Origin: an uncultured Lachnobacterium sp.
GTDB lineage: Bacteria; Bacillota; Clostridia; Lachnospirales; Lachnospiraceae
Reading direction: 5' to 3'
Length of the DNA stretch: 9,598 bases
Assembly (NCBI GenBank): GCA_900548765.1
Contig: URLU01000075.1
Span: forward strand, 1-9,598
Shown piece after piece: positions 1-6,271 of the stretch. The number at the start of each line of letters is the position of its first letter. The stretch's first letter is position 1. The position numbers and the translations under genes are program-made. The notes under the pieces were generated by a model, which was not told the DNA's origin, ran no database searches, and saw nothing but the letters and a program-made list of their open reading frames with translations.

Positions 1-66
1 TTAAACCAGTGAAAAGGCTATTATTATAGTAACATATGAACCAGTCATGAAAGGACAGGGTAAAAA

Positions 67-603
67 ATGACTTACGAAGAGATAGTTGGAAAAGCATTGA
101 TTGTGTACGCAAAGGCGGATGCAACAGAAGTTACAGGTCATCTTGCAGTTCAGTTTAATGTCAGAGGCGAGGGTGAAGGCGCATTTTATATTGAGGTTTC
201 AGATGGTAAGGTTGATGTTCAGCCATATGAATACTATGACAGAAATGCGATTGTCACAGTTAATTCTGACACTTTAATTGAGATGCTGGATGGCAAGCTT
301 GGAATTGACGAGGCCTATAATGATAATAAGGTGCAGATAGAGGGAGACCTTGGAGCTGCATTGTTGTTGAAAAAGATTGCTGTAAAGGAAGCCCCGGGGA
401 AGACTATTGAGGCAAAGGAGACATCAAAGGCTCTGGCAAAGAAGTCGGCAGAGAAAAAGACTACTGTGAAGAAGACCACAGCTAAAAAAGCTTCAAGCAA
501 GACAACAGAAGCTAAGGCAGCTGCAGGCAGTAAGACAACAGCCACAAAGAAAGTAGCAGCAAAGAGCACAGCAGCCAAGAAAACCACAAAAGCTGCGAAG
601 TAA
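67..603 (+). CDS. SCP2 sterol-binding-domain protein with a histone-H1-like Lys/Ala/Thr tail
   Basis: 178 residues. Residues about 1-106 look like a stand-alone SCP2 (sterol carrier protein 2) lipid-binding domain: a strand ending in QFNVRGEGEG, then FYIEVSDGKVDV, a helix around TLIEMLDGKLGIDEAY, and the late family signature VQIEGDLGAALLL. SCP2 domains form a hydrophobic pocket for fatty acyl or other apolar ligands; the ligand here is unknown. From about residue 110 to the end the protein is almost only K, A, T, S and E, with KKTT/AKK-type repeats, resembling bacterial H1-like tails and probably disordered and strongly basic. No signal peptide or membrane segment is visible, so it is probably cytosolic. 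The ATG follows the purine-rich ribosome site AAAGGACAGGG (50-60). A terminator follows directly, so this is the last or only gene of its transcript. The SCP2 call is fairly firm; the role of the tail is open (nucleic-acid or polyanion binding is an inference). Confidence 0.85.
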   Translation: MTYEEIVGKALIVYAKADATEVTGHLAVQFNVRGEGEGAFYIEVSDGKVDVQPYEYYDRNAIVTVNSDTLIEMLDGKLGIDEAYNDNKVQIEGDLGAALLLKKIAVKEAPGKTIEAKETSKALAKKSAEKKTTVKKTTAKKASSKTTEAKAAAGSKTTATKKVAAKSTAAKKTTKAAK

Positions 604-624
604 AATAAAGTAGCAAAAGGCACT

Positions 625-652
625 CAAGACTCCGAAGAAATTCGGAGTTTTG
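625..652 (+). terminator. Intrinsic terminator after the SCP2 gene
   Basis: The perfect inverted repeat ACTCCGAA / TTCGGAGT (629-636 and 641-648) has a GAAA tetraloop. The stem extends outward through a G-U and two A-U pairs to a C-G pair at 625/652, about 12 bp in all. The T-run is short (TTTT at 648-651) and partly inside the stem. It lies 22 nt after the SCP2 stop codon and 44 nt before the cardiolipin synthase start, so it separates the two transcription units. Termination may be incomplete because the U-tract is weak. Confidence 0.75.
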
Positions 653-696
653 TTGATACTAAGGTATATAGGGCAAATTGTCAGAAGGAGAGCATA

Positions 697-2256
697 TTGA
701 GAATAAAGACATACGAAGGAAAGGCAAAAACTAAAAACAGTGTAAAGAGAATGGTGTCCTGTGGCATTTCGATTTTGCTTGAGCTTATCTTTATTTTTAT
801 TGTAATGAACAAGCTGTATGGCTACGGAGAGGTGGTAACCTGGATTGTTCATTTTCTGGCGGTAATACTTGTTCTGGGAATTTACAGCCAGTACAAGACC
901 TCTGCCATGAAGATGCCCTGGATTATCCTGATTCTGACGGTACCGGTGGTTGGTGTTACACTCTATCTTCTCGTAGGAATGAATGGTGTGACCAGGAAAA
1001 TGCGTGAGCGCTATGATGATATAGACAGGAAGCTGCTCCCTATGCTGCCGGTGAACGAGGATAAGCTTGATGAGCTTAGGGAGATCAACTCAAGGGCTGC
1101 AAATATTGCATATTACATTAAGAAATATTCTTTTTATCCTTTATACAAAAATACAGACCTCAGATACTATGATGATGCAGCCAAGGCACTGGAAGCCCAG
1201 CTTGAGGATATCTCCAAGGCTCAAAAATTTATATTTATGGAATACCATGCCATAGAGGACAAGGAGAGCTGGGGCCGGATACAGCAGGTGCTTGAGGAGA
1301 GAGTGCGGGCAGGTGTTGAGGTCAGGGTATTCTATGATGATATGGGCTCAATCGGCTTTGTAAATATGGATTTTGTGAAAAAACTCAAGAAGTCTGGCAT
1401 AAACTGCCGCGTATTTAACCCGGTTATTCCAGTGCTCAATTTCTTTTTAAATAACAGGGATCACAGAAAAATAACTGTTATTGACGGAAAAGTCGGATAC
1501 ACAGGCGGATATAATCTGGCGAACGAGTATTTCAACGTGACAAATCCCTATGGAAGGTGGAAGGATGCCGGAATCAGGCTTGAGGGTGATGCGGTAAAAT
1601 CATTGACCGTGACCTTCCTTGAGATGTGGAATGCCATAAAGAGCAAGGATATTGACGATAATAGCTTTGACAAATATCTGATAGATACAGATTACACCGC
1701 AAAGGCAGACGGATATGTGCAGCCCTATGCAGACAGTCCGTTAGACGGAGAGCAGGTTGGAGAGTCTGTATATATCAGCATAATAAATAAGGCAGAGCGC
1801 TACTGCTGGTTTATGACCCCATACCTGATAATCACGGATGAGATGACACATGCCCTGTCTCTTGCAGCAAAAAGAGGTGTGGACGTGCGGATTATAACAC
1901 CGGGCATCCCTGATAAGAAGCTTGTGTATAGTGTGACCCGCTCCTTCTATCATGGTCTGGTAAAGGATGGAGTCAGAATATATGAGTGGACGCCTGGCTT
2001 CTGCCATGCCAAGGTAAGCATAGCTGACGACTGTATGGCAACCTGTGGAACTATCAATCTGGATTATAGGAGCCTGTATCACCATTTTGAAAATGGATGC
2101 TTTTTCGCAGAATGTGATACAGTAGCGGAGGTAAGGGCTGATTTTGAAAAGACATTTACAGAGTGCAGGGAGGTGACACAGAAATATAAGGACGGAAGAG
2201 GTGCAACCCTTAGATTCGGACAGCTTCTCATGCGTTTATTTGCCGAGCTTTTGTAA
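697..2256 (+). CDS. cls: Cardiolipin synthase (phospholipase D superfamily), membrane bound
   Basis: 519 residues. Bacterial Cls condenses two phosphatidylglycerol molecules into cardiolipin plus glycerol at the inner face of the membrane. The two catalytic HKD motifs of the PLD superfamily are intact: H256-R-K258-x4-D263 followed by a GG turn, and H437-A-K439-x4-D444. The N-terminus has hydrophobic segments at about residues 20-38, 46-63 and 72-94, matching the membrane-anchor PLDc_N region. The length fits the family. The start is a TTG at 697, chosen because AGAAGGAG (683-690) sits 6 nt upstream and no ATG is equally placed. The next in-frame ATG (M19, at 751) lies just before the first membrane segment and is a less likely alternative. 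The gene stands between two terminators and is probably monocistronic. The symbol is by family; the several Cls paralogues in Firmicutes cannot be told apart here. Confidence 0.93.
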   Translation: MRIKTYEGKAKTKNSVKRMVSCGISILLELIFIFIVMNKLYGYGEVVTWIVHFLAVILVLGIYSQYKTSAMKMPWIILILTVPVVGVTLYLLVGMNGVTRKMRERYDDIDRKLLPMLPVNEDKLDELREINSRAANIAYYIKKYSFYPLYKNTDLRYYDDAAKALEAQLEDISKAQKFIFMEYHAIEDKESWGRIQQVLEERVRAGVEVRVFYDDMGSIGFVNMDFVKKLKKSGINCRVFNPVIPVLNFFLNNRDHRKITVIDGKVGYTGGYNLANEYFNVTNPYGRWKDAGIRLEGDAVKSLTVTFLEMWNAIKSKDIDDNSFDKYLIDTDYTAKADGYVQPYADSPLDGEQVGESVYISIINKAERYCWFMTPYLIITDEMTHALSLAAKRGVDVRIITPGIPDKKLVYSVTRSFYHGLVKDGVRIYEWTPGFCHAKVSIADDCMATCGTINLDYRSLYHHFENGCFFAECDTVAEVRADFEKTFTECREVTQKYKDGRGATLRFGQLLMRLFAELL

Positions 2257-2415
2257 ATTCACAGAGCATATTGTGAAAAATGCACAAAAACAAGCTGATA
2301 AAATTGTAAAGTTTGTACACACTTATTGGGACAGGCATGATATTATAATTACTGTAAAAACCCCCCAATACATTATATAAATTTTACTATCCCCATAGTA
2401 AAAATACCTTCTCCT
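2257..2415. other. AT-rich intergenic stretch downstream of cls, with a small hairpin
   Basis: No open reading frame worth calling. A weak inverted repeat TTCACA/TGTGAA (2258-2263 and 2272-2277) directly follows the cls stop. A clearer 9-bp perfect hairpin is TTTTACTAT-CCCC-ATAGTAAAA (2382-2403). TATTGGG (2324-2330) can pair with CCCAATA (2364-2370). A TATAAT at 2344-2349 lacks a convincing -35 box. The distance of about 160 nt from the cls stop to its terminator is long; it may be a long 3' UTR or hold a small RNA ending at that terminator. Confidence 0.4.
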
Positions 2416-2443
2416 AAAAAGTCCAAGCAATTGGGCTTTTTTT
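2416..2443 (+). terminator. Intrinsic terminator between cls and the kinase operon
   Basis: Stem AAAAAGTCCAA (2416-2426) and TTGGGCTTTTT (2431-2441), with one G-U pair and the loop GCAA. The 3' arm runs into seven consecutive T (2437-2443). This is a typical Rho-independent terminator for transcripts arriving from cls. The operon promoter begins almost immediately after it. Confidence 0.85.
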
Positions 2444-2444
2444 C

Positions 2445-2473
2445 TTTATGCGGTAATCTTAAGGTGATATAAT
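2445..2473 (+). promoter_or_regulatory. Predicted sigma-A promoter with extended -10 for the kinase operon
   Basis: TATAAT at 2468-2473 is a perfect -10 hexamer preceded by TG one base away (TGATATAAT, 2465-2473), the extended -10 arrangement. The -35 at 17-bp spacing is a poor TTTATG (2445-2450), which extended -10 promoters tolerate. It sits directly behind a terminator and upstream of a gene run with no other candidate. Expected transcription start is about 2480, leaving a leader of about 170 nt. Confidence 0.6.
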
Positions 2474-2479
2474 GAGCGT

Positions 2480-2650
2480 AGCAATGAGAAGTGCCAGAAA
2501 AGATAAGCATGAGTGCGATGCGCTAGCGCAGGAGCAATCATGTTTGTCTTTTCTGATAAGGCGAATGCCCGTACAGCCAAGAAAACAAAGTTTTCCTGGC
2601 TGAGCACGTCGAAGCAGAATATATCACCTACCCAGAATAAGGAAAACAAC
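2480..2650 (+). promoter_or_regulatory. Structured 5' leader of the hybrid kinase operon, candidate translational switch
   Basis: Two hairpins fill this leader. Hairpin 1 (2495-2555) has an 18-bp stem (2495-2512 with 2538-2555, two G-U pairs, no mismatch). Its top carries TGC/GCA pairs, a GA/GGA purine internal loop and TGCG-CTAG-CGCA. Hairpin 2 (2574-2602) pairs CAGCCA-A-GAAAAC with GTTTTC-C-TGGCTG around an AAA loop, one mismatch. GTTTTCCT (2590-2597), in its 3' arm, is also a perfect complement of AGGAAAAC (2640-2647), which contains the ribosome binding site of the ATG at 2651. Hairpin 2 and SD sequestration are therefore mutually exclusive. I do not recognise a known riboswitch class; a dispersed intergenic repeat is an alternative. 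The pairings are seen directly; the switch function is inference. Confidence 0.5.
2495..2555 (+). repeat. Long imperfect palindrome (hairpin 1 of the leader)
   Basis: The arms 2495-2512 and 2538-2555 are inverted repeats of 18 nt that differ at two positions, both giving G-U pairs in RNA. The apex contains the 12-nt perfect palindrome TGCGCTAGCGCA (2519-2530). No T-run follows, so it is not a terminator. Its length and symmetry suit either an RNA regulatory hairpin or a REP/MITE-like palindromic repeat dispersed in the genome. Confidence 0.75.
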
Positions 2651-3766
2651 ATGAAATACCTATTTTCAATTTTACTGATATTCAACAGCATATGCACCAT
2701 GGTGATACTTGTATCAGGCATGTCAAGAAAAGACAGAAGACAGGCAGAGGACTATCTGTTTGGCATAGTGTCAATAGCCAGTATGATATGGAGCTTTGGA
2801 TTTGGAATGTTTTTCATACAGACTGAGACAGAGCCTGCCCACTTCTGGCGCAGCTTTGCGGTGTTTGGCACATTTTTGTATATGGTTTCTGTGCAGGGAA
2901 TCATTTGCAGAATCTCAGAGATTAGAAAACCCATCAGACATCTTCTAAATGTAATATCAAACTGTGGCTGGCCGATTTATGCGCTTTCCATAGTCCCAAG
3001 CCACACAGACTACTTCATGTCTGAGTTTGGCATGACCTATAAGTTTGCACCGGGAATCGTAAACAAATTGTATACATGGTATTTTATACTGGTATCAGCA
3101 AATATTGTGGCGGTCATAATACACATGATTTGTTTTTCAAAGCTCAGGAGAGTAAAGGTATTTGGAAAATATTTCCTTATTATTACAGCTCTGATCTGGC
3201 TTGGTACAGTGCTAGATATGATATTCCCTGCCCTTGGATTTCCAGCCCTGCCGGGCAGCAACGTAACCCAGTTCTGGGGAATTATCATCCTGTATTACGC
3301 AATGATTAGGATAAAGAGAAATGAGCTTAATGTATCAAATATGTCAGAATACATCTACCGCTCACTGGCTGTGCCGGTGGTAGTTTTTGACAAGGAACAC
3401 AGACTGCATATATCCAATGAGGCGGCAAATGTCTATCTGGGCATAAACACTGACCCAAACGAGTATAACAGCCAGAAGGTGACAGATTTTTTTAATGTTG
3501 ACTTTGACAATGGAGTTATTGATGGCAACAATTCCATAAGTGTAGAATGCACCAAGAAATCAGACAATGCACCCTGCAATCTGTCAATCAGTGCCATAAA
3601 TGACAAGTATGGTGATGTGATAGGCTATATTGCCATGATTAAGGATATGTCGGAGCGTGTAAAATACATAAATGAGCTGAAAGAGGCCAGAGAGAACGCG
3701 GACATATCTAATCAGGCAAGAGCACATTTCTTGCCAATATGTCCCACGAAATCAGAACACCTATGA
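2651..3766 (+). CDS. Hybrid histidine kinase, N-terminal fragment (7TM sensor plus PAS), frameshifted
   Basis: 371 residues. Seven hydrophobic segments at about residues 4-23, 38-58, 69-88, 97-115, 140-160, 170-190 and 200-218 match the 7TM sensor region found at the N-terminus of some histidine kinases. A PAS-like domain follows at about 230-345 (VPVVVFD..., then IGYIAMIKDMSERV), then a coiled-coil linker (INELKEARENADISNQARA) that normally leads into HisKA. Homology ends at L361. The last ten residues (PICPTKSEHL) are an out-of-frame read of the HisKA phosphoacceptor region, and the stop follows. The ATG at 2651 is chosen because AAGGA (2639-2643) sits 7 nt upstream and the protein then begins at the first membrane helix. 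A GTG at 2513 is in frame but has no ribosome site and would translate the leader hairpins. Alone, this fragment could sense but not phosphorylate. Confidence 0.75.
   Translation: MKYLFSILLIFNSICTMVILVSGMSRKDRRQAEDYLFGIVSIASMIWSFGFGMFFIQTETEPAHFWRSFAVFGTFLYMVSVQGIICRISEIRKPIRHLLNVISNCGWPIYALSIVPSHTDYFMSEFGMTYKFAPGIVNKLYTWYFILVSANIVAVIIHMICFSKLRRVKVFGKYFLIITALIWLGTVLDMIFPALGFPALPGSNVTQFWGIIILYYAMIRIKRNELNVSNMSEYIYRSLAVPVVVFDKEHRLHISNEAANVYLGINTDPNEYNSQKVTDFFNVDFDNGVIDGNNSISVECTKKSDNAPCNLSISAINDKYGDVIGYIAMIKDMSERVKYINELKEARENADISNQARAHFLPICPTKSEHL
3731..3739 (+). other. Frameshift point in the hybrid kinase
   Basis: The upstream frame reads HFL up to TTG (3731-3733); the downstream frame reads ANMSHEIRTPMNA from GCC (3733-3735). 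The expected family sequence HFLANMSHEIRTPMNA is restored by one extra G between 3733 and 3734 (TTG-GCC instead of TTGCC). No homopolymer run is present. With the base restored, the gene would span 2651-5532 and encode 960 residues. The heptamer T-TTC-TTG here is a poor -1 slippery site because the second codon would not re-pair well. Confidence 0.85.
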
Positions 3767-5532
3767 ATGCCATTGTAGGTTTTTCTGAGATTATTTTAAA
3801 ACAGGACATGGACAGGCAGGAGCTGCTGGACTATGTGACAGACATCAGGGATTCCTCATATGGACTTTTAGCCATAATAAACGACATACTTGATATATCA
3901 AAGATTGAGTCGGGCAAGATGGAGCTTGTGCCGGGGGAGTATAATTTCAAGGAAATGCTGCAAAATGTAATAGTCCAGATTTTGCCGCTGGCAGATAATA
4001 AGAGCCTGAGATTTGACATTGAGTGTGACCCTCAGATTCCATGCAGGGTATATGGAGACGAAACCAGAGTTCAGGAAATTCTCATAAATGTTCTCAACAA
4101 TGCGGTAAAGTACACTGACACCGGATATATAAAGCTGATTGTGGGCAGGGATATATCTGATGATGATTCACAGATAAATATAGTATTTAAGGTAGCTGAT
4201 TCGGGCAGAGGCATAAAGGAAGAGGACAAGTCTCTCATTTTTGATGCTTTTGAGCAGGTAAATAAAAAGCTGCATCAGGGCATAGAGGGTACAGGTCTGG
4301 GACTTTCCATAGTTAAGGGCTATGTGAACCTCATGCAGGGTAGTATTGACGTGGACAGCAAGTTTGGCGAGGGCTCTGTTTTCACAATTAAAATCCCTCA
4401 GAAGCTGGTTGATGGTGAGCCGATAGGAGAGCTTGACTTTAATACCCATTCCTACCTGAAATCAAACATAGGTGATTTGTATATATCAGATACCAACGTA
4501 CTGGTTGTGGATGATAACGATGTCAACCTCAAGGTTATCAGAAAAAGCCTCGAGTGTTATGGTTTGGATGTGGCTACAGTTGAAAGCGGAACAAAAGCGA
4601 TTGAACTGTGCAGGAAGCAGAAATTTGACATTGTAATCATGGATCAGATGATGCCAGAGATGGATGGTATTCAGGCCATGAAGGAAATCCGGAAGCTTTC
4701 AGACCATTATGCAAGTGGTGGAGAGGCAAAGATTATCGCACTTACTGCGAATGCGGTAAAGGGAGCCAGGGAAGAACTCATGGAGGAGGGCTTTGATGAG
4801 TATGTCAAAAAACCTATAGAATTTGAACACCTTGAAAAGATTTTGTGTACATTTATCCCTGAATATAAGATTTCAAGGGTTGACAACTCAAATACTGGGG
4901 TAAGTAATACAGGGGATTTGAACCAGGAACAAAACCGCATATATGGAGACAAAATTAATGCTATAAAAGGCATAGATGGAATGGATGTTACGGCAGGACT
5001 TGTCCATTGTGGAGGACAGGTGAATGATTATATAGATATATTGTCTCTGGTTGTGGAGACTGGCAGAAAGTATCTAAATACAATGCGGGAAAAAATCAGC
5101 AGGGATGTTAAAGAATATGTGATTGAGATTCATGCCATAAAAGGTATGTGTTACAATATCGGAGCAAAGGATTGTGGAGATGCTGCGAAAGAACTTGAGA
5201 TGGCGGGACGAAACAATGATATGGCTTACATCATGGCAAACCAGGATAGTTTTGAGGACAGGTTTTCAGGTCTGCTGAATGATATAGAAAAAGCTATTGC
5301 TGATAAAAAGCAGGGCGGTGAGACAGGTGCTGCTAAATGGGATATGAGTTTGGCTCAATATGTAGAGAAAATAAAGTCTGCTACAGCAGAGTACGACATT
5401 CCAACAGCCGAAAAAATCCTGAATTCAATCAAGGATATGCCACTTTCTGATGAGGAGACACAGGCCGTACAGAAATTGGAAAAGCTTATAGATGATGTGG
5501 ATTTTGACGCGATAAAGCAGTTTGAACTATAA
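3739..5532 (+). CDS. Hybrid histidine kinase, C-terminal fragment (HisKA-HATPase-REC-HPt)
   Basis: 597 residues carrying every phosphorelay module. HisKA has the phosphoacceptor H3 in MSHEIRTPMN. The HATPase domain has the N-box N117-x3-N121, the G1 box DSGRG (154-158) and the G2 box GTGLG (184-188). The receiver domain has acidic residues D258/D259, phosphoacceptor D302 in IVIMDQMMPEMDG, T336 and K358. The HPt domain has H465 in HAIKG. A helical tail fills about 525-597. Phosphate would pass His-Asp-His to an external response regulator, which is not in this window. If ATG 3739 is used, HisKA lacks only a few residues before the His, but no SD site lies upstream and the sensor half is in another frame. 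It is therefore most likely the rear part of one 960-residue kinase broken by a single-base deletion or sequencing error. The fragment ends 25 nt before the methyltransferase gene. Confidence 0.85.
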   Translation: MSHEIRTPMNAIVGFSEIILKQDMDRQELLDYVTDIRDSSYGLLAIINDILDISKIESGKMELVPGEYNFKEMLQNVIVQILPLADNKSLRFDIECDPQIPCRVYGDETRVQEILINVLNNAVKYTDTGYIKLIVGRDISDDDSQINIVFKVADSGRGIKEEDKSLIFDAFEQVNKKLHQGIEGTGLGLSIVKGYVNLMQGSIDVDSKFGEGSVFTIKIPQKLVDGEPIGELDFNTHSYLKSNIGDLYISDTNVLVVDDNDVNLKVIRKSLECYGLDVATVESGTKAIELCRKQKFDIVIMDQMMPEMDGIQAMKEIRKLSDHYASGGEAKIIALTANAVKGAREELMEEGFDEYVKKPIEFEHLEKILCTFIPEYKISRVDNSNTGVSNTGDLNQEQNRIYGDKINAIKGIDGMDVTAGLVHCGGQVNDYIDILSLVVETGRKYLNTMREKISRDVKEYVIEIHAIKGMCYNIGAKDCGDAAKELEMAGRNNDMAYIMANQDSFEDRFSGLLNDIEKAIADKKQGGETGAAKWDMSLAQYVEKIKSATAEYDIPTAEKILNSIKDMPLSDEETQAVQKLEKLIDDVDFDAIKQFEL

Positions 5533-5557
5533 TTTTATGACAAGCAGAGGATATTTA

Positions 5558-6235
5558 ATGAATATAGATGAAACAAAGATAGTAGAGAAGCTTGGCGGGG
5601 AGCTGTTTCTGATAGATGAGGAGGGCTGCCTGACACTTACAGATGGCAGACTGCGGTTAAAGGGTGATTTTACGAGCCTTATGCCAAGACTTAAAACCTC
5701 AAATCTACAGAGGGAGTTTCTGGTCAAGGCATCAAAGATAAAGGGAGTTGAGCATCCGGTGCTTATAGATGCAACAGCGGGGATGGGTGAAGACTCAATG
5801 ATTCTGGCAGTTGCGGGCTTTGAGGTCTATTTGTTTGAGTATGACCACGCAATTGCGGCCTTGCTAAAGGATGCCTTGAGACGGGCAGCGGATATACCGG
5901 AGTTAAAGGATGCTGTGGCGCGGATGCATTTTGCTGAGGGAAACAGCATAGAGCTCATGGCGGGACTTGACATAGAGCCGGATGTGGTGCTTTTAGACCC
6001 CATGTTCCCGGCAAGACAGAAGAGTGCCCTGGTAAAGCGTAAATTTCAGCTTTTGCAGCAGTTAGAGAAGCCCTGCACAGACGAAAGAGACCTGCTAGAT
6101 GCGGCCCTGAATATGAAGCCGAGAAGAGTTGTGATAAAGCGTCCTTTGAAGGGACCATATCTGGCAGACATAAAGCCGAGCTATTCCATAAATGGCAAGG
6201 CTATACGATATGACTGCATAGTTATACCAAGATAG
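5558..6235 (+). CDS. rsmJ: RsmJ-like class I SAM-dependent rRNA methyltransferase
   Basis: 225 residues. In E. coli, RsmJ methylates the N2 of G1516 in 16S rRNA using S-adenosylmethionine. The sequence has the family's SAM motif I (VLIDATAGMGEDSMILA), an acidic motif II end (VYLFEYD), the motif IV signature DVVLLDPMFPAR and the late KRPLKGP. The length is close to the roughly 250 residues of the E. coli protein, with a shorter N-terminus. ATG 5558 is chosen because AGAGG (5546-5550) lies 7 nt upstream. A TTG at 5522 and an ATG at 5537 are in frame but have no ribosome site, and the TTG overlaps the kinase 3' end. The gene sits 25 nt after the kinase and 36 nt before the RACo-like gene, so it is probably co-transcribed. 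The methyltransferase call is firm; the exact target nucleotide is transferred from proteobacterial work and is less sure here. Confidence 0.85.
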   Translation: MNIDETKIVEKLGGELFLIDEEGCLTLTDGRLRLKGDFTSLMPRLKTSNLQREFLVKASKIKGVEHPVLIDATAGMGEDSMILAVAGFEVYLFEYDHAIAALLKDALRRAADIPELKDAVARMHFAEGNSIELMAGLDIEPDVVLLDPMFPARQKSALVKRKFQLLQQLEKPCTDERDLLDAALNMKPRRVVIKRPLKGPYLADIKPSYSINGKAIRYDCIVIPR

Positions 6236-6271
6236 CAGAGTTTGGACAAAAGGAACCGGCAGATATAAATT

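Noticed and set aside
1..30. TTAAAC (1-6) and TATAGT (25-30) at 18-bp spacing as a promoter for the SCP2 gene
   Set aside because: Both boxes are poor and the window edge cuts off the context, so an upstream promoter or operon cannot be excluded.
4..55. Repeated AACCAGT (4-10 and 39-45), each followed by a GAAAGG-like stretch
   Set aside because: Only two short copies with different spacing; too weak to call an operator or repeat.
493..852. Minus-strand frame across the SCP2 tail, the terminator and the cls start
   Set aside because: It crosses a terminator and two supported genes, and its composition mirrors the Lys/Ala-rich tail read backwards.
2258..2277. TTCACA-n8-TGTGAA as a CRP/FNR-type operator
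   Set aside because: The half-sites are in the opposite order to the usual TGTGA-TCACA, it lies directly behind a stop codon rather than at a promoter, and a 6-bp repeat is expected by chance.
2513..2650. GTG start at 2513 extending the kinase N-terminus by 46 residues
   Set aside because: There is no SD site before 2513, the extension would translate both leader hairpins, and ATG 2651 has a good SD site and begins at the first membrane helix.
2480..2650. c-di-GMP (GEMM) or other known riboswitch in the kinase leader
   Set aside because: I could not place the conserved core sequences of the GEMM-I or c-di-GMP-II classes on this leader.
3727..3733. Programmed -1 frameshift joining the two kinase halves
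   Set aside because: T-TTC-TTG is not a good slippery heptamer, and I saw no strong downstream hairpin at the right distance. A lost base or a sequencing error explains the break more simply.
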